This document shows, in pieces, positions 1 through 7,363 of a stretch of DNA of 33,649 nt. Below the pieces are notes generated by a model, which saw only the letters and a program-made list of their open reading frames with translations, was not told where the DNA came from and searched no databases. The stretch is from Leptolyngbyaceae cyanobacterium RM1_406_9 (GTDB lineage: Bacteria; Cyanobacteriota; Cyanobacteriia; Elainellales; Elainellaceae). Where the stretch lies: contig JAAUQZ010000024.1 in NCBI GenBank assembly GCA_012033355.1, positions 1-33,649 of the forward strand. The letters run 5' to 3'. A program made the translations under genes and the position numbers. Position 1 is the first letter of the stretch, and the number at the start of each line of letters is the position of its first letter.

Positions 1-62
1 CAGGAGCGATTTGACAATCGTGGAAAATGAAGATACCATCAAAAGCTATTCTTTAATTCATT

Positions 63-96
63 GGGGACAGAATATCGTATTTTGTCCCCTTTTTTT
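63..96 (+). terminator. Rho-independent-type terminator
   Basis: A 7-bp perfect stem (GGGGACA at 63-69 with TGTCCCC at 83-89) and a 13-nt loop are followed directly by seven T residues (90-96). This is a textbook intrinsic terminator for a plus-strand gene lying to the left of the window. Confidence 0.75.
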
Positions 97-101
97 CGCT
101 A

Positions 102-473
102 TTGAGCTATCTTTCAACACTTCTGCTTGCAACACCCAGCAAACTGAACTCAAACAGTTCTCACAATCTGAGATGGATAAACATAATTCATTCATCTGAT
201 TTGGTAGCTTATCCTCTTCACGCTGCAATAAAGGGAGAAATTGGCTCTAACCTATTTTTCTGCGACCAGTATGTTTGGGAATATGCGAATCCAACTGAGA
301 AAATGTTTCTCTATCTAGATCAGACAGATCTAGCAATGGTTATTGCAGCAGAAGATGCTCATTCAGCCTACTTTTACGACAATAGAGATGGTGCTATTAC
401 AGCCAAAATTCTTACGCAAAATTTATTAGGTGAAATCACAGAGCTGCAAGAGAGATGTGTTCATCCAAGATAA
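102..473 (+). pseudogene. C-terminal remnant of an alpha/beta-hydrolase-like protein
   Basis: The frame from about 168 to 473 reads like the tail of a cyanobacterial alpha/beta-hydrolase-fold protein. It has a WINIIHSSDLVAYPL segment, which resembles the post-nucleophile strand and acid loop, and a late histidine in EDAHSAYF. The usual N-terminal half, including the GxSxG nucleophile elbow, is absent. The first possible start is a TTG at 102, only 6 bases after a terminator, with no convincing ribosome-binding site. I therefore read it as a decayed gene end. The assignment rests on recalled family resemblance, and a short intact protein of unknown function cannot be excluded. Confidence 0.4.
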
Positions 474-519
474 ATTCCTACACCTTTAATTAAGATAGTT
501 CTACTTCTACATTTGAACG

Positions 520-540
520 TTGTAGAGCTTATAGCTACAA
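520..540. promoter_or_regulatory. Inverted repeat upstream of the DUF433/DUF5615 pair
   Basis: TTGTAG (520-525) faces AGCTACAA (533-540), forming a short hairpin or operator-like palindrome with one bulged base. It lies about 60 bases before the ATG of the DUF433 gene. The position would suit an autoregulatory operator for a toxin-antitoxin pair, but that role is inference. Confidence 0.3.
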
Positions 541-600
541 TGAGCGTGTCTGAAGCTAGAATTTGAAAGTAAAAGCAGGTATGTGGGGAACTGCCAATTT

Positions 601-825
601 ATGGATTACCACGACATCATCACAATCGAACCTGGTAAACGCAGCGGCAAGCCTTGTATCCGAGGAATGCGGATCACGGTATCTGATATTTTGGAATATC
701 TAGCAGGTGGTATGACAGAAGCAGAAATCCTGGAGGATTTTTCTGAACTAACTTCTGAAGACATTAAAGCCTGTCTCGCCTTCGCTGCTGATCGAGAGAG
801 GAAATTATTTGTGGCATCTCTGTGA
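601..825 (+). CDS. DUF433 domain protein, putative antitoxin
   Basis: A 74-residue protein of the DUF433 family, small winged-helix-like proteins usually encoded just before a PIN-like toxin. The family signature is clear: YHDIITIEPGKRSGKPCIRG near the N-terminus, then a MRITVSDILEYLAGGMTEAEIL helix-turn-helix-like segment. I chose the ATG at 601 because family members begin within a few residues of the YHDIITI block; a GTG at 583 would add six residues and has an AGCAGG-like site before it. The last codons overlap the start of the next gene (GTGA at 822-825), so the two are probably co-translated. Likely role, by family and context: DNA-binding antitoxin that neutralises the downstream protein and represses the pair. 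Confidence 0.8.
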   Translation: MDYHDIITIEPGKRSGKPCIRGMRITVSDILEYLAGGMTEAEILEDFSELTSEDIKACLAFAADRERKLFVASL

Positions 826-1151
826 AACTGTTACTAGACGAAAACCTCTCAGATCGAATTATCCAAAGAATTATCGACTTGTATCCTGATTCTGAACACG
901 TCAAAACTTTAATGTTGACGAATACGGAGGATGCGGTAATTTGGGAATATGCAAAGGCAAATAATTTTGTGATTGTTTCTAAAGATTTTGACTTTTACCA
1001 ACGCAGTTTGCTTTATGGTCATCCACCCAAGTTCGTTTACCTTCGCGTTGGCAACAGCCCAACATCCAGGATCGTTCAAATTTTGAGAGATGGTTTTGAC
1101 CTTATTACTCAATTCGATAATTCTGAAACAGAAAGCATTCTAGTGCTCTAG
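822..1151 (+). CDS. DUF5615 PIN-like protein, putative toxin
   Basis: A 109-residue protein of the DUF5615 PIN-like family, predicted metal-dependent ribonucleases. It has the family opening KLLLDENLS (acidic D6 and E7) and further acidic residues where the PIN fold places metal ligands: D37, then D55 and D57 in the VSKDFDFY segment. Length is normal. It starts with GTG overlapping the stop codon of the DUF433 gene by 4 bases, the usual order for these pairs. The activity on RNA is inferred from the family. A strong hairpin terminator follows 33 bases after the stop. No mobile-element genes are visible nearby, although a broken gene lies just upstream. Confidence 0.82.
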   Translation: MKLLLDENLSDRIIQRIIDLYPDSEHVKTLMLTNTEDAVIWEYAKANNFVIVSKDFDFYQRSLLYGHPPKFVYLRVGNSPTSRIVQILRDGFDLITQFDNSETESILVL

Positions 1152-1184
1152 CAATCCTATTGAAATAACAAAATCGAACTATTA

Positions 1185-1217
1185 AAATCCCCGATTTCTT
1201 CAAGAAGTCGGGGATTT
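1185..1217. terminator. Bidirectional terminator hairpin
   Basis: AAATCCCCGA (1185-1194) pairs perfectly with TCGGGGATTT (1208-1217), and the inner bases TTCTT-C-AAGAA extend the stem almost to the tip. It sits between the converging DUF5615 gene (+) and the glutamate synthase gene (-). A/T runs flank both sides, so it could end both transcripts. Confidence 0.8.
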
Positions 1218-1269
1218 CTCATTCTCAGCCTATCAACGATGGCTATGTGTATTTGCAGTCGGCTAGAGG

Positions 1270-3252
1270 CTACTGAACCGGACTCAGCACTTTTTCTTCA
1301 ACAGCGCCTTGACTAGCTTCTGGGCTGTCTGCCTCGGAGGGTGGCACAACTTGCCAGAACTTAGGCAGAAACTCAGACCAGTTGTTGAGGATTTGGGCTG
1401 CTTTTTGGCTACCGGTGCGATCGCCATGCGCTGCAATCAAGTCCTTTAACTGCTGTTCTCCAGCTGGGGTTTGCACCCGCTGGAGCTTGACGATTTCGGG
1501 GTTGACTTTTTCGGGGAAGCTGCCGTCTTCATCCAGGAAGTAAGCCAAGCCGCCTGTCATGCCTGCGCCGACGTTGCGACCGACGCGACCTAAAACGACG
1601 ATTGTTCCGCCCGTCATGTACTCGCAGCAGTGATCTCCGGCTCCTTCGATCACCGCTTGCCCTTTGGAGTTTCGCACGGCGAAGCGTTCGCCCGCTTGAC
1701 CATTGGCAAATAGCGTACCGCCCGTTGCGCCATACAAACAGGTGTTGCCGACGATCACGTTTTCAGAAGGGGCGTAGGTTGCAGCGGCAGGGGGCTTGAT
1801 GATGATTTCGCCGCCGTGCATTCCTTTGCCAACGTAGTCGTTGGCTTCGCCTTCCAGGTAGAGGCTCATTCCGGGTAGGTTAAAGGCTCCAAAGCTTTGA
1901 CCGACGCTGCCTGTGAAGTTGAGGGTAATTTGTCCTTCAAAGCCAGTGTCGCCATACTTTTGGGCGATCGCCCCTGCCAACCGTGCGCCAACGGTGCGAT
2001 CGGTATTGACCACATCAATGCTCTGGCTGACGCTGCCCTGATCTCGAATTGCCGCTTGAATTGCCGGATCGCTTAGCAACTGATCGTCCAAAACGGCTCC
2101 GTTGCTGTGGGTTTCCCCATGCTCCAGCCAGGAGCGATCGCTGCGAGTATCGGGTAGCTGGGTGAGACAGTCCAGGTTAAGGGACTGAGTTTTGGTGATT
2201 TTCACGCCTTCCCGCACTTTTAGCAGGTCAGCCCGACCGATGACATCCTTGAGCGAACGGTAGCCCAGTCTTGCCAGAAGCGATCGCACTTCCTCAGCAA
2301 TAAAGTAGAAGAAGTTCACCACGTGTTCTGGAACGCCTGTGAACCGCTGGCGCAGTTTTTCCTGCTGGGTTGCCACGCCGACCGGACAGTTGTTGGTATG
2401 GCAGATTCGCGCCATGATACAGCCTTCCGCAATCATCGCAACGGAGCCAAAGCCGTACTCCTCTGCCCCCATCAGAGCCGCCATGACCACATCCCAGCCC
2501 GTTTTGAAGCCGCCGTCTGCTCTGAGGAGGACGCGATCGCGCAACTGATTTTCCATCAGCACCCGATGCACTTCCGTCACGCCCAATTCCCAGGGAACGC
2601 CCGCGTGCTTGATCGAGCTAAGCGGCGAAGCACCCGTGCCACCATCATGACCGGAAATCTGAATTACGTCTGCATTTGCCTTCGCTACGCCAGCCGCAAC
2701 CGTGCCAATGCCCACTTCGGCGACCAGCTTCACTGAGACTTTTGCTTCAGGATTGATCTGGTGCAGGTCAAAGATCAGTTGAGCCAGGTCTTCGATCGAG
2801 TAAATGTCGTGGTGAGGCGGTGGGGAGATGAGCGGTACTCCAGGCTTAGAGCGGCGCAGCATGGCAATGTAAGGGCTGACTTTCTTACCAGGAAGCTGTC
2901 CGCCTTCACCGGGCTTTGCCCCCTGAGCAATTTTGATTTCAAGCTGTTTGGCACTGACCAGATATTCGGGCGTAACGCCAAATCGACCCGACGCAATTTG
3001 CTTAATCGCGGAACTGGCGGTGTCGCCGTTTCGCAAGCCTTTCAGGTGAGGCAAAAGCTGAGATAGCCCCTTCTCATCCACATCGTTCAGCACCTTAAAG
3101 CGAACCGGATCTTCGCCGCCTTCACCAGAGTTAGACTTGCCGCCAATGCGGTTCATGGCGATCGCCAATGTCTCATGCGCCTCGCGTGACAGCGAACCCA
3201 ATGACATTGCTCCTGTGCAGAAGCGCTTGACAATGATTTCGACCGATTCCAC
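1270..3252 (-). CDS. glsF: Fd-GOGAT C-terminal part: FMN/3Fe-4S synthase and GXGXG domains
   Basis: This 660-codon frame carries the rest of the synthase. It includes the [13 protein letters not shown] loop (about 40-52), the FMN-barrel motifs [13 protein letters not shown] (198-210) and [10 protein letters not shown], and the three cysteines of the 3Fe-4S cluster at C278, C284 and C289 (pattern C-x5-C-x4-C). The C-terminal beta-helix GXGXG domain has the repeats [21 protein letters not shown] and [22 protein letters not shown]. The apparent GTG start at 3250-3252 is only an internal valine codon of the VEEVESVE linker. There is no separate promoter or ribosome-binding site, so I do not think it is an independent gene. 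Confidence 0.85.
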   Translation of the reverse strand: MESVEIIVKRFCTGAMSLGSLSREAHETLAIAMNRIGGKSNSGEGGEDPVRFKVLNDVDEKGLSQLLPHLKGLRNGDTASSAIKQIASGRFGVTPEYLVSAKQLEIKIAQGAKPGEGGQLPGKKVSPYIAMLRRSKPGVPLISPPPHHDIYSIEDLAQLIFDLHQINPEAKVSVKLVAEVGIGTVAAGVAKANADVIQISGHDGGTGASPLSSIKHAGVPWELGVTEVHRVLMENQLRDRVLLRADGGFKTGWDVVMAALMGAEEYGFGSVAMIAEGCIMARICHTNNCPVGVATQQEKLRQRFTGVPEHVVNFFYFIAEEVRSLLARLGYRSLKDVIGRADLLKVREGVKITKTQSLNLDCLTQLPDTRSDRSWLEHGETHSNGAVLDDQLLSDPAIQAAIRDQGSVSQSIDVVNTDRTVGARLAGAIAQKYGDTGFEGQITLNFTGSVGQSFGAFNLPGMSLYLEGEANDYVGKGMHGGEIIIKPPAAATYAPSENVIVGNTCLYGATGGTLFANGQAGERFAVRNSKGQAVIEGAGDHCCEYMTGGTIVVLGRVGRNVGAGMTGGLAYFLDEDGSFPEKVNPEIVKLQRVQTPAGEQQLKDLIAAHGDRTGSQKAAQILNNWSEFLPKFWQVVPPSEADSPEASQGAVEEKVLSPVQ

Positions 3253-3257
3253 TTCTT

Positions 3258-5933
3258 CTACGGGAATGGCGGGCGATCGCCCTGAAAATCGAGCAAATCA
3301 CGCAAAGCCGTCAGCGGTCGATGCTCCAGATGTTTTTGATAGACCTCGTAATGGTCATAGCTCTTAGCCCCTACCGCTTTATGCAGCGCCTTTGCCATTT
3401 CGGGGCTATTCATGTGATATTCGCCCCCTCGCCTGTAGTTAAAGAAGCCAAAGTTTTCTAGCTTCTTCAGCGTCAGCTCTGGGAATGCCCGCTGATGGAA
3501 GGTGACAACTTCCTGCGCCAGATCAGCCACACTGATCCCACCCAAACGCGAAGCCGTTCCGGTAAAGCCGAGGTGCAGCAGATCCGATCCAATTCCAATG
3601 GCTTCAAAGATCTGCCCTCCCTGATAGCTAGACAGCAGCGAAATTCCCATCTTGGAAAGGATTTTGAGTAAGCCTCCCTTGATCGCTTTGCGATAGTTGT
3701 TTTGAGCGGTGCGGATGTCAATTGCCTCAAGCGTACCCCGCTCCATAAAGCTCTGGGTTTTGGGATCAGACCACCAGTGACGCACCGTTTCCCAAGCCAG
3801 ATAAGGACAAACAGCACTTGCGCCGTAGCCAATCAAGCAAGCGAAATGATGGGTACTCCAGCACTGAGCCGTGTCGATAACAATCGAAGCCTTCATCCGT
3901 AGCCCTTGCCGGATCAGGTGATGGTGAACTGCACCCACAGCCAGCAGCGGGGGAATGTAGCTTTGTTCTGCATCTAGGCTACCTGCTTCACCGGAGGGCA
4001 TGAGGCGATCGCTCAAAATCAAAATTTTCTCACCCGCCCGAACCGCCGCCGTTGCCTGCTGACACAGCGCTGTCACCGCTCGCTGCAAGCCTTCTGGCCC
4101 AGCCGAAATCGCAAACAGAGTCGATAAATTGGCGGTGCCAAAGTCAGACTGGCGAATTTGCTCCAGTTCAGCGTCATTCAAAACGGGAGACTTGAGCTTC
4201 AGCAGTCGTGCATATTCTGGCTTTTCTTCCAGGAAATTGCCCCGTTCGCCCAGTTGAGAGGCCAGAGACATCACCAGGCTTTCCCGCAGCGGGTCGATCG
4301 GCGGATTTGTCACCTGAGCAAATCGCTGCTTGAAATAGTCATAAAGCAGACGCGGCTTGGCTGACAAAACTGCCAGGGGAACGTCATCGCCCATGCAAAA
4401 CGTGGGTTCCTTACCCTGAGAAGCCATCGCCTCGACGATCATCTCAACATCTTCGCTGGTGTAGCCAAAGGCGGTTTGATGACGCAAAAGGCTCTGTGTA
4501 TCCAGGGAGCTAGATTCAGCAAAAGTCTGAGGCTCCAGTTCATAGCGCTGCTGCAACCACTCGCCGTAGGGCTGCTGGCTGGCAACCCGCTGCTTGATCT
4601 GCCAGTTTTTCAGAATTTCTTGGCTTCTGAAATCGACAGCGATCGCCTCTCCTGGCCCCAGCCGTCCTTTCTCTACAATCTCCGATTCAGGCAGGTCAAC
4701 GACTCCAGCTTCCGAGGCAACCACCACAAAGCCGTCACGGGTAATGCTGTAGCGTGCAGGACGCAGCCCGTTGCGGTCTAGCGTTGCCCCAACTCGCTTG
4801 CCATCACTAAAGATCAGCAGTGCTGGACCATCCCAGGGTTCTTGAATGCCGCTGTAATACTCATAAAAATCAGTAATTTCTGGATAGTTTGCTAACTCTG
4901 GCTGGTTCTGGTAAGCCTCTGGCACCATGATCATCAGCGCTTCCAGGGGACTGCGCCCTGAATGCACCAATAGCTCCATCACGTTGTCGAGGTTGGCAGA
5001 ATCGCTGTTCTCAGCATTGACAATGGGTTTGAGTGCTTCCAGGCGATCGCCCCAGTAAGGATGCTCCAAATCCGCTTCCCGCGCCACCATCCAGTTGATG
5101 TTGCCCAGCAGCGTGTTGATTTCGCCATTGTGACCCAGCAACCGCATCGGTTGAGCCAGCGGCCAGCGAGGCATTGTGTTCGTGCTAAAGCGGCGATGAT
5201 AGACTGCAAAGGCACTTTGATAAGCCGGATTTTGCAGGTCGGTGTAGAATTCACCCAGCACCGCAGAGCGCACCATGCCCTTGTAGACAATCGTGCGATG
5301 AGAGAAGGAGCAAATGTAGAATTCCTGCAAGCCCTCTGCATCTTCTGAGCTAGCAGGTGCAGCCGTTGCGACTGCCTGCTCAATCTGCTTGCGGACTAAA
5401 TAAAGCTGCCGCTCTAGCGCATCGCCCGTCTCGTTAGACTGCACCAAAAGCTGTTCAATCTGAGGCTGATTTTCTCGTGCTTGAGTTCCTAATAGTTCGG
5501 GAAGGACAGGCACTTTTCGCCAGCCCAAAACCTTTAGACCAGACTCATGCAGAATTTTTTCGGAAAGTTGACGGGCGATCGCCGCTGCCGTCTCAGCCTG
5601 CGGCAAAAACACCATTCCCACGCCGAGATTCTCAGCCGGGACAGCCCCAATTTTGTTTTCCTGCAACCAATCGCGCAACAACCCCAGCGGGATAGCCGTC
5701 ATGACTCCAGCACCATCACCCGAATCCTGATCCGCGCTACAAGCTCCTCGGTGTTCCAGACAAGTCAGAGCAGACAGCGCCTTAGCAACCAGAGCGTGGC
5801 TTGCTCGCCCATACTGGTCAGCAATAAAACCAACTCCGCAGGCATCCCTTTCCTCGACCAACCACCGCTGCCCTGGAAAACCTGCCGCCAATTCGTGATT
5901 TGTCTGTCTTCGATTCACACTCGTGCTACCCAT
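3258..5933 (-). CDS. glsF: Fd-GOGAT N-terminal part: glutamine amidotransferase and central domain
   Basis: This 891-codon frame carries the class II (Ntn) glutamine amidotransferase domain. The nucleophile should be Cys32 in [12 protein letters not shown], so a 31-residue propeptide would be removed, as known for GOGATs. Further family marks are [18 protein letters not shown] (about 77-94), the glutamine-site NGEINTL motif, and NLDNVMELL. After the amidotransferase come the central domain and the first part of the FMN-binding synthase domain, ending with the [17 protein letters not shown] linker. The frame then hits a TAG at 3258-3260. The ATG at 5931-5933 is the natural start. Alone this product could hydrolyse glutamine but could not make glutamate from 2-oxoglutarate. 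Confidence 0.85.
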   Translation of the reverse strand: MGSTSVNRRQTNHELAAGFPGQRWLVEERDACGVGFIADQYGRASHALVAKALSALTCLEHRGACSADQDSGDGAGVMTAIPLGLLRDWLQENKIGAVPAENLGVGMVFLPQAETAAAIARQLSEKILHESGLKVLGWRKVPVLPELLGTQARENQPQIEQLLVQSNETGDALERQLYLVRKQIEQAVATAAPASSEDAEGLQEFYICSFSHRTIVYKGMVRSAVLGEFYTDLQNPAYQSAFAVYHRRFSTNTMPRWPLAQPMRLLGHNGEINTLLGNINWMVAREADLEHPYWGDRLEALKPIVNAENSDSANLDNVMELLVHSGRSPLEALMIMVPEAYQNQPELANYPEITDFYEYYSGIQEPWDGPALLIFSDGKRVGATLDRNGLRPARYSITRDGFVVVASEAGVVDLPESEIVEKGRLGPGEAIAVDFRSQEILKNWQIKQRVASQQPYGEWLQQRYELEPQTFAESSSLDTQSLLRHQTAFGYTSEDVEMIVEAMASQGKEPTFCMGDDVPLAVLSAKPRLLYDYFKQRFAQVTNPPIDPLRESLVMSLASQLGERGNFLEEKPEYARLLKLKSPVLNDAELEQIRQSDFGTANLSTLFAISAGPEGLQRAVTALCQQATAAVRAGEKILILSDRLMPSGEAGSLDAEQSYIPPLLAVGAVHHHLIRQGLRMKASIVIDTAQCWSTHHFACLIGYGASAVCPYLAWETVRHWWSDPKTQSFMERGTLEAIDIRTAQNNYRKAIKGGLLKILSKMGISLLSSYQGGQIFEAIGIGSDLLHLGFTGTASRLGGISVADLAQEVVTFHQRAFPELTLKKLENFGFFNYRRGGEYHMNSPEMAKALHKAVGAKSYDHYEVYQKHLEHRPLTALRDLLDFQGDRPPFP

Positions 5934-6834
5934 AGAACAATCCGTCTCGCTTGTAATCGCTGAAAAATCATTTGGATGACAAAACCGTCAAATATCTAAT
6001 GAATGACAACCCTTAAAAGAATCCTGTAAGCCCGTAGAGGACAATAACTGAGGAGACGAGAAAGTGCCCGAAGCAAAGCTCCTGACACTTTCAAGGCTCA
6101 AGCAGCCGTAATGCCGTTTAAGGTTAAAAAACCTCAGTGCCCTAGCGTGGATTGCAAAGCTGCTCTCTACCGCTATCTATAAAAAGTCCAAATTGGATGG
6201 CACCGAATAGATCATGGATTTTATAGAGGATATCGAGCCTTGGCAATCCCTAACTGTGTTTGGAGCGACGCAGATGCTCAAATTTCGCTCACCAGCGGCT
6301 TAATTTCCCAAGCTCAATCGCATCCTCAGTTTCAATCAAAGCTTTAAACCTGCTCAGGAAGCTGATTGCACTCGTAACATTAAACTGAAAACTGAATCTA
6401 ATCGAAAATCGGCTGTCTTAATTTCTATTATGAGGCTAAAACTTTAAATCTACGGGATTATTTTGTCTGGAATGACTAACTAGATGGACGCAAGTAAAGC
6501 TACAGCTTTAAGACCCATGTACTGAATGCAGGAATTCAAGCTGCTACCATTGCTAAACCGATGCTCAAAACCCACAGACACCTCACTCTTCAATGCATAG
6601 CAGTGATGCTGCACCAGCAGGCTGAGCGGAAAGGAATAGGTGAAAGCGATGCATTTCTTGCATAATTAAAAGCCAAAACAGAAAATTTTGTATCGCTTTT
6701 TACAGAATTTTTGGCAAAGAGTATAGCCTGCATTTTTTTATGAATAGAAGTTGGCGATCGCCATGCTACAAGGCACATCTTTTGGTCAATGGAACTACTT
6801 ACAGTACATGATGTGCAACTCTCTCAAGCCTCCT
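5934..6834. other. Gene-poor region upstream of glsF
   Basis: About 900 bases without a credible gene on either strand; the short open frames here have no recognisable family or ribosome-binding site. The part next to glsF must hold its minus-strand promoter. A 7-bp stem (GAAAGTG 6060-6066 with CACTTTC 6086-6092) and a small AGGTT/AACCT hairpin (6121-6134) are the only structures I noticed. I found no clear trace of a decayed gene. Confidence 0.5.
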
Positions 6835-6882
6835 GTAGGATGGGCATCTTGCCCGTCCGAATTAAGCAGGCAAGATGCCTAC
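6835..6882. repeat. Palindromic intergenic repeat, unit 1
   Basis: GCATCTTGCC (6844-6853) pairs perfectly with GGCAAGATGC (6869-6878), and the outer GTAGG (6835-6839) and CCTAC (6878-6882) extend the stem past a short bulge. The GTAGGATGGGCA opening recurs at 6979 in this region. It matches the style of palindromes scattered between cyanobacterial genes. Confidence 0.7.
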
Positions 6883-6919
6883 TCCACAAGAAACCAAGGT
6901 TTCCAAAACTTTAACCTCG

Positions 6920-6941
6920 TTACCAAGCTCCAGCTTGGTAA
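6920..6941. repeat. Palindromic intergenic repeat, unit 2
   Basis: TTACCAAGCT (6920-6929), a 2-base loop, then AGCTTGGTAA (6932-6941): a perfect 10-bp inverted repeat. Motifs of this kind (accaagctccagcttgg) are common multi-copy intergenic elements in filamentous cyanobacteria. Confidence 0.75.
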
Positions 6942-6947
6942 TGACGG

Positions 6948-6969
6948 ACAGGAAGCTCCTGCTTCCTGT
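6948..6969. repeat. Palindromic intergenic repeat, unit 3
   Basis: ACAGGAAGC (6948-6956), loop TCCT, then GCTTCCTGT (6961-6969): a perfect 9-bp inverted repeat only six bases after unit 2. This back-to-back arrangement suggests a composite repeat element. Confidence 0.75.
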
Positions 6970-6981
6970 ACTAGCGCGTAG

Positions 6982-7007
6982 GATGGGCAAAGCAGAGCGT
7001 GCCCATC
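6982..7007. repeat. Palindromic intergenic repeat, unit 4
   Basis: GATGGGC (6982-6988) and GCCCATC (7001-7007) form a 7-bp perfect stem around AAAGCAGAGCGT. The surrounding GTAGGATGGGCAAAGC is a widespread cyanobacterial intergenic sequence and shares its first 11 bases with unit 1. Confidence 0.65.
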
Positions 7008-7071
7008 AAAATGCAATTATTGAAGAGATGGCGATCGCTTCTAAACACCCTCTTACAGCGGTTTTTTCTCG

Positions 7072-7092
7072 TTCCTGGCTTTTAGCCAGGAA
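7072..7092. repeat. Palindromic intergenic repeat, unit 5
   Basis: TTCCTGGCT (7072-7080), loop TTT, then AGCCAGGAA (7084-7092): a perfect 9-bp inverted repeat. A weaker stem, GCAGA/TCTGC (7094-7112), follows at once. Confidence 0.7.
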
Positions 7093-7221
7093 TGCAGATC
7101 TAGAGGCTCTGCCTTATTCTGCCTCAGCGGACCACTTCCCTCGCCAAAATTTGCCCTTTGAGGGATGCGACTTTTAACAATTGTGAATAGCTGTCGGCAA
7201 GTCCGGGTTGCCTGGGGGATT

Positions 7222-7299
7222 CTGGAAACACAAACCTGCAAATTCCCATTAAAGGTTTGCTCGATTCACAGCCTCCTCTCAGCTGCTCTGTGTTTCCAG
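7222..7299. promoter_or_regulatory. Nested inverted repeats in the leader of the glycosidase gene
   Basis: CTGGAAACACA (7222-7232) is the exact reverse complement of TGTGTTTCCAG (7289-7299). Between them CAAACCT (7231-7237) can pair with AGGTTTG (7253-7259). The structure lies about 65 bases before the probable ATG of the downstream gene, so it could be a folded leader RNA or another repeat element. Function unknown. Confidence 0.5.
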
Positions 7300-7363
7300 C
7301 AGCCAACTGGCAGTTCGCTTTCACTTGTCCATCGGAGTAATGCCCCCTTGCTCCCGCTTCGTC

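Larger units (their letters stand above)
1270..5933 (-). pseudogene. glsF: Ferredoxin-dependent glutamate synthase, frameshifted
   Basis: The two reading frames 3258-5933 (891 codons) and 1270-3252 (660 codons) together give about 1,550 residues, the normal size of cyanobacterial Fd-GOGAT. The enzyme makes two glutamates from glutamine and 2-oxoglutarate using reduced ferredoxin, in the GS-GOGAT cycle of ammonium assimilation. The upstream frame ends in [10 protein letters not shown] and a stop. Shifting frame just before the stop gives [16 protein letters not shown], the expected continuation. One base therefore appears to be missing in the C-rich CGCCCGCC stretch around 3262-3275. All catalytic segments on both sides look intact, so a sequencing or assembly error is as likely as a real lesion. 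I saw no convincing NtcA site (GTA-N8-TAC) just upstream. Confidence 0.85.

Noticed and set aside
2323-2736. Open frame of 137 codons antisense to glsF
   Set aside because: It lies wholly inside the well-supported glsF coding region, has no family resemblance, and reads as a by-product of the codon bias on the other strand.
3255-3280. Programmed ribosomal frameshifting in glsF
   Set aside because: No classical slippery heptamer or clear stimulatory structure, and recoding is not known for this enzyme; a base loss or sequencing error is simpler.
5547-5963. Open frame of 138 codons antisense to the start of glsF
   Set aside because: It overlaps the conserved amidotransferase region and has no ribosome-binding site or recognisable domain.
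5934-6100. NtcA-type site (GTA-N8-TAC) for glsF
   Set aside because: Looked for on both strands just upstream of the gene; no acceptable match found by eye.
6590-6778. 62-codon minus-strand frame in the glsF-upstream gap
   Set aside because: No family, no ribosome-binding site, and composition typical of non-coding DNA.
6751-7177. Plus-strand frames across the palindrome cluster
   Set aside because: They read straight through several inverted repeats, which explains their odd composition; no protein family is visible.
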